Translations under genes and position numbers: made by a program
From: Ochotona curzoniae
Taxonomy: Eukaryota > Chordata > Mammalia > Lagomorpha > Ochotonidae
NCBI RefSeq assembly: GCF_017591425.1
Contig: NW_024466218.1
Span: 13,468,001-13,532,000, forward strand
Length of the DNA stretch: 64,000 nt
Direction of reading: 5' to 3'
The notes under the pieces: generated by a model
Seen by the model: only the letters and a program-made list of their open reading frames with translations
The model's database searches: none
Told to the model about the DNA's origin: nothing
Shown here: in pieces, positions 57,250 through 64,000 of the stretch
How the letters are laid out: each line of letters opens with the position of its first letter
Numbering within the stretch: the stretch's first letter is position 1

Positions 57250-57660
57250 TGCAATCATTTCCTCCCCGGTATTTTTTTCAAACAGCTAATTTGGTGAATT
57301 CTCCTTATAATAAGGGGGCTAATTGAAACCTTACTTATCTAAGGTGGTACACAAGTATTAATGATTTAAATGTGAGCACAATAAAAGAAATGCACCTCTT
57401 ATTCATATTTCAGGATGACATAAAGAATAAAAGATGTAAATATAGCAAGGGTAAATATTTCTAACATTATGAGTACAGGGACTTCTTTTTTTAATTTTGT
57501 CTTGTTTTTTGCCACATGAATGGTGTTAATTGCTGTTAGTTGTTAGTTGGGAAAATGCTGCAATGCCTTAGTAAGAAATCATGAATGATTCCTTTGCACA
57601 GAATTGTTGATTGTTGATAACTAAAGAAAGCAGCATTGTTTTGATTAAAATGAAAAAATC
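57250..57660. promoter_or_regulatory. Candidate conserved non-coding element
   Basis: Repeat-free. Contains CAGCTAATTTGGTGAATT, GGGGGCTAATTGAAACC, AGTATTAATGATTTAAATG and, further on, TGTTGATTGTTGATAAC with GCATTGTTTTGATTAAAATG (Sox- and homeodomain-like words). Motif evidence only. Confidence 0.22.
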
Positions 57661-58944
57661 AGCTATTCTGGACAGAAAAAAAATCAATAAATACAAGATC
57701 TTGAACATATATACTGCACTGTGTTTTCTGCCCTGAATCCTTCTTAGATATTACCATTGCCCCTGCAAATATTTTGTCCAGTGGATAGAGAAAAACACAA
57801 ATAAGAATCTTGTCACTCAGGAATAAACATTTTGGAAACAGTGTTAGGGGACTCTTTTAATACATTTTTTTTCTTATGTGATTTATAGACATTGTCAAGT
57901 ATATTAAAATATTAATCTATTTGTTATCACTGTTTTTGATTATATATTATTAGTGTTTTCTTGTCATGAAAGGCATCTTTTATTATAAAATGTGTGGCTT
58001 AATGTATATGATATATTTTTATTTCATCCAACGAATTCATGGGCTTCCTTGCTATATCAAAATGGCTGCAATGGAGCCAAATATTACTTTACAATGATCC
58101 GTTTTCCATGAATGTTTTCAGCTATTTCAATATTTAAGTATTTCCATTAGGCTCTCCATTTCTGATTTGTAATATTTACCTCTTTTATTCACCCTTACTA
58201 AGCCAAATATGTATTAATAACTAGTGGATTACTAAGCAAATTAAAACACAAATGGAAACATTATAGGTAGCAATGCAGATGTATAGAATGAAACTAGTTC
58301 TTGAACGTTTTTTTCTGATGATTTTTAAGTTATTTAATGAAAATCTCAATGGCTGCCTTTATTAAGAACAAAATACTATGTTTTTTTTTTGTTTCAAAAG
58401 AAGATAAAAAAAGACTTAGCCTTAGTCAAAATGATTTTTTTTTTATTTTGAAGCAAAATGGATGCAGTGATGTGTGACTAAGTCTGAGTGATATTTTTCA
58501 GGATTAAACATATTCATTAATAATGGGAGAAAGACTTCCTTGCATAACAATGATTAGTTCCCTTCCTGAGAAGCAGAGTCTGCATCTTATAACTTGTCTC
58601 AGCATATTTGAGTTGCTTATAGTATAATGCTGCTCAAAGGTGGGATAAGGTTCTTGCTTGGAAGCCCCAACATTCCCTCATCACAAAGAAAATTTAAGAA
58701 TATCTTTGGTTTATAGATAAGATTAAGAAATAAATCAACCTGAGTTACTGGAACCAATAGTAAGCCTAAATGTGGGCACACAAGTTATAATTTAGTGACA
58801 ACTTGAAGACAGTGACGACATAAAGACGCTTAGTGCAAGTATCAGATTCCATCATTAAAACCTAGTTCTTTCAGGTCCAAGAATTGAAATCCTTAAAACT
58901 CCTTTACATTTTCCTGAGAAGTATTACCCATCATACCATAATCA
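57661..58944. other. Unique AT-rich sequence
   Basis: Several T runs (57866-57873, 58381-58390, 58434-58444). Nothing else recognised. Confidence 0.4.
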
Positions 58945-59180
58945 CTTAATAAAAATAATGATGATGGTTAAAATTTATTGAGGGCTTAAGATGTATAGGA
59001 AACTCTTCTAAGCATTAGTGCTATCTCCATTAATCCTTACAATAACCCAAAGAGGTAGGTATCACCATTATCCTATTTTGCAGAGAAGGGAACAAAGATT
59101 TCCTTTTCACTGTTATGTAACTATCCAGTGTCATAGCTGGTTTATGACAGATCATGTACTCTGTCCTGACATTTTACATA
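58945..59180 (-). mobile_element. MIR, minus strand, well preserved
   Basis: AAATTTATTGAGGGCTTAAG, CTCTTCTAAGCATTAGTGCT, TTAATCCTTACAATAACCCA, AAGAGGTAGGTATCACCATT, TTTTGCAGAGAAGGGAACAA and TGTCATAGCTGGTTTATGAC follow the full reverse MIR order, including the TTTACAGATGAGGAAACTG and AGCTAGTAAGTGG blocks. Confidence 0.85.
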
Positions 59181-60142
59181 TTTAAACACCTATGATATAA
59201 CCAATAGATCATACAATGGATAAAAAGATAATAGACATTCTTACCTTGTTTTGTTCAATTAATACAGATCCATTAAATAAACAAATCACATGGGCCCATG
59301 GAGACAGAACAGAAAATATGCAAGTGGAAACTGGATGGAAAATATAGGCAGGTTCAGGGCCAGAAATGGGACAACAGTGAACCAAATACTTTGAACAGTT
59401 TTATTCCAGCACATCCCTAGTGTATCCAATATAATTTCCAGAATAGGAAAATCCTTTGGAAACACCCAAGATTTTCTGTGGAATGCTTTGCTCTATACCA
59501 GGGAAACCAGGGTGCTCTAGTATAGACAATTCCATTCTCTCTCTGCATTTCCTCTTTAGACCATGAATTCACCATGAATTCTCAGAGCCTTTCTCTTCTA
59601 GAGTGTGTGCTAGTATTACTGTCCATGCAAGGAGATGGCCTTTGATAATGCATTAAAAAATAAGCAAGTTCAGAATCCAGGGTATGCTGTATTTTACAAT
59701 ATGACTAAGTGAGTAGAGTTTTTTTTACTACCAGGGATTTTAGAAAATAGATTTTAAAAAAAAGGATTGGAGAAAAAAGTAGTTAATACAAGGTGATTTG
59801 AGATGATTTATTGCTTATCTCTTTTCTGTGTGTCTTCACTGCCAGTAAACTGGATCACAAAAGTTATTTTCTCCTGCAGGTATGAAGGAATCAGGATTTG
59901 GGATTTGGCAGGACTTTGACTGGTATCTCTTCCCCCACCCCCACCCCCGGATCTGTGGTGATATGCAAGACACTGGATCTGTTCTGGATCCAGGCTGGTC
60001 TTGTTGGAGACCACACAGCTCATAGTCATGCAAGCTGAGACCTGATCCCAGGATTTGTGTGTCAAATGTCAATGCTTTTGAGAGAGTGGGGAGCAAATGT
60101 TGAGATTTTCTGTTGTTATTTTTTCTTTTTGCTAATGTTAAA
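59181..60142. other. Unique sequence
   Basis: A CCCCCACCCCCACCCCCGG C-rich patch at 59932-59950 produces the two overlapping minus frames at 59808-60096. Confidence 0.45.
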
Positions 60143-60146
60143 TATC

Positions 60147-60218
<72 letters not shown>

Positions 60219-60234
60219 CATCCATCTATCTATT
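60143..60234. repeat. (TCTA)n microsatellite
   Basis: About 22 tetranucleotide units with one TTTA and two TCCA variants. It adjoins the tail of a minus-strand SINE and may have grown from it. The repeating IYLS peptide frames are artefacts. Confidence 0.97.
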
Positions 60235-60532
60235 TGCTTACCTTATTGTAAAGTCATTTTTACAGAAAGGAATATCTTCCATCCACTGGTTTCCTCCCCA
60301 AGTGGCCACAACAGCCAAAGGTAAACCATTTCAAAGACAGGATCTAGGAGCCAGGAGCTTCTTTTGGGTTTCCCACGCAGGCGCAGGGTCCCAAGGTTTT
60401 GGGCCGTCCTCTACTGCCAAAACTTTCGAGTTGGAAGGAAAGTGGAAGAGCCAGGATATAAACCAGACCCCGTATGTGATCCCGGTGCATGAAAGCTGAA
60501 GACTTTAGCCACTAGGCTAAAGCACTGGGGCC
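60235..60532 (-). mobile_element. C-SINE, minus strand
   Basis: TATCTTCCATCCACTGGTTT, GTTTCCCACGCAGGCGCAGG, GGTTTTGGGCCGTCCTCTAC, and GCTAAAGCACTGGGGCCC at the head. The CTTTCCCAGGCCACAGGCAG block is shortened. Confidence 0.87.
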
Positions 60533-61989
60533 CAAATTCTTAGATTTTCTATGGACTCAATAGTTTGTATATGGAAGTATCAAAAAAATTCCTGTTGCAA
60601 CAAAAGGAACACTCCTTACTAATTTCTAGAGTAAGAGGAGGGAAATATGTCACATTGAAGGGTACCTCTGATTTTATCTAATCAGTGAAAGCTGAGCATC
60701 AGGGAATATTGGACATTCAAGTTCTTCTTGAGGGACAATTATCTCTCTCTTGCTCCTTCCCTCTCTCTTTTCCTCTCTTTCTCTCTCCCTCTTTGTAAGT
60801 GAAGCCTGGATTGTGAAAGCAGGACTTCTCTACTACCTGGTAGGATATATGAAAGTTACGATTTATTTTATTTTATTTTATTTTATTTTATTTTATTTTA
60901 TTTTATTTTATTTTATTTTATTTTATTTGTGGTATGGATTAATTCAGAAAGGTGAGGAAAGATGTCTTTGTATTACATATCCATGTTGGTTTCAGAAACT
61001 GAAACATATCCCATATTATCCAGCAGTGAAGAACCCGTCCAACAGTCACGTGAATTCTTTTGTTTGCACACAGAAGCAGAAGCAGGAAATGGTTTGTTAA
61101 AATAGCTCATTGCTTCAGAGAACCTAAGCTATTCACATCAAGTAACAATTTGATCGTTTAAGGGTACATAAATAATCAATAGGTAGATTATACTGACCTT
61201 AATGAAGATTCAAATTTGTAGAAGCGTTTTGGGACACCCAAAGTCCTGGGTATTGAAAGATTAATAAGGATATTTAGAAACAAAAAGTCCATCTGAATGA
61301 TTGAAACAGCCATGCAAAGTGCTTCTTTTGTTTAGAAGGTTTTGGATTGGAAGACTGGAGTCAGCTTATTATATTTTGTTCTTTGCCACGTCTATTCAGT
61401 GACCCAAAGGCGCCATTTGATGCAGCTTAATCTCAGACCAAATGCCGTTAACTATGTGAGAATGGCTTCTCCTGATTTTTCCACAGTTTCCAATTGAGGT
61501 TGTAACAGATCCTTATTCTAAGTCTCTGAGCAGGTACTGTGAATAATCACCACACTTCACTGTGGGGAAGTGAACAGAGGGGAGGCTGGGGCAGGGCTTT
61601 CATAAACTTCCATCAATGAAAGATGATAAAAATAAGCAGTTATGGGGAGCAACAGAAAGCACATTAAAAAAGAAACCGTAGTCATTGCAATTCAATAGCC
61701 AAACCCACAGAAAAAAGGAAAATAAAGGTCATCGTCGGTGTTCAGAGAGTTCCTTGATGGCTTTGTAGAGGATGTGTCTTTGGAGTATGACAACGCAGAG
61801 TGGGAACAGAGTTCAGAAATGTTGGTAGGCTTTACAAGATATGGGCTAACTTTCATTTTAGAACAATGACTTACTTTCCCTTGGATAAAGAGAGATTCCG
61901 ATCATTTTTATTTGTTCTGAGTGATTTGAATATCTCATCAGAAAGATATGATGAATACATTCATTAATAATTGATTAAAAAGAGGTCAG
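60533..61989. other. Unique sequence with two simple repeats
   Basis: CT-rich tract at 60738-60790 and (ATTTT)n at 60863-60928. The 116-codon frame 60750-61100 crosses both and is not a gene. Confidence 0.45.
60863..60928. repeat. (ATTTT)n pentanucleotide microsatellite
   Basis: About 13 pure units. On the other strand it is (AAAAT)n, the unit also seen in the L1 tail at 31876-31942, but no L1 body was identified beside it. Confidence 0.96.
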
Positions 61990-62285
61990 CAGATTTTCAA
62001 AAGAATTTATTATTGTACTTGAGATACAGATACAGAGACACAGAAAGAGAGAGATATAGATAGAATCTTCCATCTGCTAGTTCACCCTTCAAATGATTGC
62101 AAGAATGGCACCAGAGCAAAGCCAAGGTCCTAGCGTTCGCTGAGGGTCTCCCAGTTCAGTAGAAGGCTCCCAACCACGATCGGTACCTGACAGTTTGTAT
62201 ACAACCAGGAAGCTATAGTCAGAAGGAGAATTAGAGTTCAATCCCTGCTCTTAGACAAGGGACACCTTCAAGGCCCACCCTGGCG
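61990..62285 (-). mobile_element. Old C-SINE, minus strand
   Basis: AATTTATTATTGTACTTGAG, GAATCTTCCATCTGCTAGTT, GAGGGTCTCCCAGTTC, TCAAGGCCCACCCTGG at the head end. Confidence 0.72.
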
Positions 62286-63004
62286 GCAAGGTTTTTGCTT
62301 GCTCTGATTCTATGATTTTTTGATCTTAAGAACATTTTTAAGATCACAGATCCAAGGAAATGGAAACTCAGGATCCAGTTGCAATATGATCAATGTGATA
62401 TGAGCAGATGATACTGAGAGTGTGGCAAGCAGTCAGACCTCCTGAGGGATTGTTCTGCACAGTTGCTTTGCATCTGATAGACTTTGGAAATTTGTATTTT
62501 CCCAATGCTTAAAAAGCATCTCATTTTTTTTTTCATTTCTTTCATCATAAATGCACAAGGAACAATATCTTAAAGGTAAAATCTGATTGACCCCCCCCTT
62601 TGTTTCCATTGGCCAGTCAGGTGCTCCATACCACAGTCATCTTAAAATTCCACCCATAAAAGGAACACATGCAATAATGTTCTCTTCTTCAGTCCTTGCT
62701 GGCATGGCATGCAGTAAGCGCACATTTTTGATGAATTCTTTATCCTTCACATACCTGACAAGATCACTTCAGGCATAGATAACCCCTAACCCAGGATTGC
62801 AGCTATATTTAAAAATGCATTGTTATTTTTTCTCTTTGTAACCTGCAGTCCTCAACCAGTGAAACTGTTATACTGTAATGAATCTGCCAATTGTTCTGAA
62901 ACTCCCAATATGTGAATAGGCTTATGTTTCAAAAATTGTGTGCTTTGTTGGTAATTCTGCATATGTTATTTCAGGCACTTTAGAGCATCATTTAAAGTGA
63001 AGAC
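62286..63004. other. Unique sequence
   Basis: A CCATTGGCCAGTCAGG (CCAAT-like) followed by CCCATAAAAGGAAC (TATA-like) lies at 62606-62665. No transcript is supported. A C8 run lies at 62591-62598. Confidence 0.35.
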
Positions 63005-63185
63005 CCCACAGGGCAGCTGCGCTGGCATTACTGGCTAGTCTTCTGCCTGTGGTGCCAGTGGGATGTATTTGCTGCTCCACTTCCAATCTAGCTCCCTGCT
63101 TATGACCTGGGAAAGCAGCAGATGATGGCTCAAGTCCATTTGCCTTTGGACCCATGTGAAAGTTTAGTGTGCATCGAGTTCATCT
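63005..63185 (+). mobile_element. Old C-SINE, plus strand, 3' truncated
   Basis: CACAGGGCAGCTGCGCTGGC, GGATGTATTTGCTGCTCCAC, CTAGCTCCCTGCTTATGACC, GGGAAAGCAGCAGATGATGG and CTCAAGTCCATTTGCC are clear. The 3' third is missing or too diverged. Confidence 0.78.
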
Positions 63186-64000
63186 GTTTCTCATGAGTGA
63201 CAATGACAGACCCAAACTAAGGTCTGAGATGAGGGTAAGCACTTCAGAGCACATCATCAAGGTGCTTCAAGGTTCTCCTAATTTTCTCTCAGTCCTTATT
63301 GTCCATTGACATGATGTTGTCTATCAAACACCATTGTGTATTGCTTCAACCCAAGCCATATTGTGGTGACCTAGTATTTTTAGGTATATTGTATGTGAGT
63401 AGTTTTCTGCTGTCTGTGAACACCAGAGCTCAGATATTCTATTATGTTGTTTGGATATCGGAGTCTTTTAATGCCTGTACATATCAACACTGGTAACATG
63501 TTCACCCGTTTCCCCCTGGTTTGGCTATGTTGTTGTGTATTCAGCGCAATACCATGTGCTACACTGGAACCGAACAAGGAAAATAAAGAGTAGAAAGCTC
63601 ATTTGATGTTACTCACTGCAATACTTTCTTTTCTCATCTCTGAGATGCCAGGGGTTCATGCTGACCATTAATTGGGTTGAGGGTTCAAAGTCCCTCATAT
63701 AATTTTCTATTTACAAACAATTTTACAAATCTCAGAGGAAATAGAAATACATGTTAGACTTTTAGTTGATCTTCAAGTCTTTGTTTGTTTTGTGCTTGTA
63801 TTATTAGGGAGCACAAATGTGTTTCCTTGTATAGACTGGATGACTCAGACACATTTGGTTTGTTCTGGGACGTTTATTAACATGGTATTCTGAACCCAGG
63901 CACACAGATAAAGTGAGTTCTCAGAATTATATGTAGATCTTTCTCAAATTTTATTTCTTACCCTAATTCCATCATTGTATTTGTTTATAGTAGAAAACAT
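63186..64000. other. Unique sequence
   Basis: Overlapping short frames at 63299-63577 have no support. Nothing else recognised to the window end. Confidence 0.4.

Noticed and set aside
60113..60499. 128-codon plus frame
   Set aside because: Begins in the (TCTA)n microsatellite and continues into a SINE.
60750..61100. 116-codon plus frame
   Set aside because: Carried by a CT-rich tract and the (ATTTT)n array, giving a repetitive peptide.
61487..61533. Tiny exon-like segment (TTTCCACAG acceptor, open 47 bp, AGCAG|GTACTG donor)
   Set aside because: Too short for the open frame to mean anything; such matches are expected often by chance in 64 kb.
62606..62665. CCAAT plus TATA-like pair as a promoter
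   Set aside because: Both words are short and common. No CpG-rich context, first exon or open frame follows.

Overview
This window reads as mammalian nuclear DNA: AT-rich, with no compact operons, many short open frames and dense interspersed repeats. The commonest repeat is a tRNA-derived SINE of about 330 bp. Its sense strand starts GGGCCCAGCGCGGTGGCGCA, carries an internal GGTTCTAATCC-type B box, and ends near CTGTATATCTGCCTTTCCAATAAA followed by an (AAAT)n tail. I recognise this as the lagomorph C-SINE (CSINE) group. The younger copies look more like the pika (Ochotona) form than the rabbit form. Older copies have the GTAACTCTGCCTTTCAAATAAA ending found across lagomorphs. The order Lagomorpha is well supported; pika is an inference from memory of the families and was not checked against a library.

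I count about 39 SINE copies (23 minus, 16 plus). Many sit in clusters that share an orientation: 617-2275, 10029-12085, 17862-20629, 24173-25147, 29374-31678 and 38285-39445. At least seven copies still have readable target-site duplications. Other repeats are two young 5'-truncated L1 3' ends (22150-22512 and 31680-31945), older L1 fragments (1190-1845, 11060-11470, 23890-24070, 27285-27510, and possibly 56260-56700), an MLT1-type MaLR LTR (9225-9600), an LTR-like segment (33150-33600), a MER5-like hAT remnant (32735-32900), MIR fragments and an L2 remnant, plus several microsatellites.

No complete gene, rRNA gene, tRNA gene or CRISPR array is visible. The longest open frame (242 codons, minus strand, 39604-40332) owes its length to a GAAA microsatellite, and many other long frames lie inside SINEs. 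Three plus-strand segments have exon-like architecture (5107-5255, 26169-26289, 42663-42809): an acceptor, an open frame with balanced composition, and a donor. Their reading phases do not chain into one transcript and I recognise none of the peptides, so they remain candidates. Several repeat-free AT-rich blocks (8870-9130, 42870-43090, 45460-45600, 47330-47640, 57250-57660) are rich in homeodomain- or POU-like words and could be conserved regulatory elements.

The best overall description is an intergenic or deep intronic stretch of a lagomorph chromosome. I found no convincing novel biological system. The most useful leads are the exon-like segments, the palindromic POU-like site at 47396-47419, and several well-preserved records of nested or serial retrotransposition.
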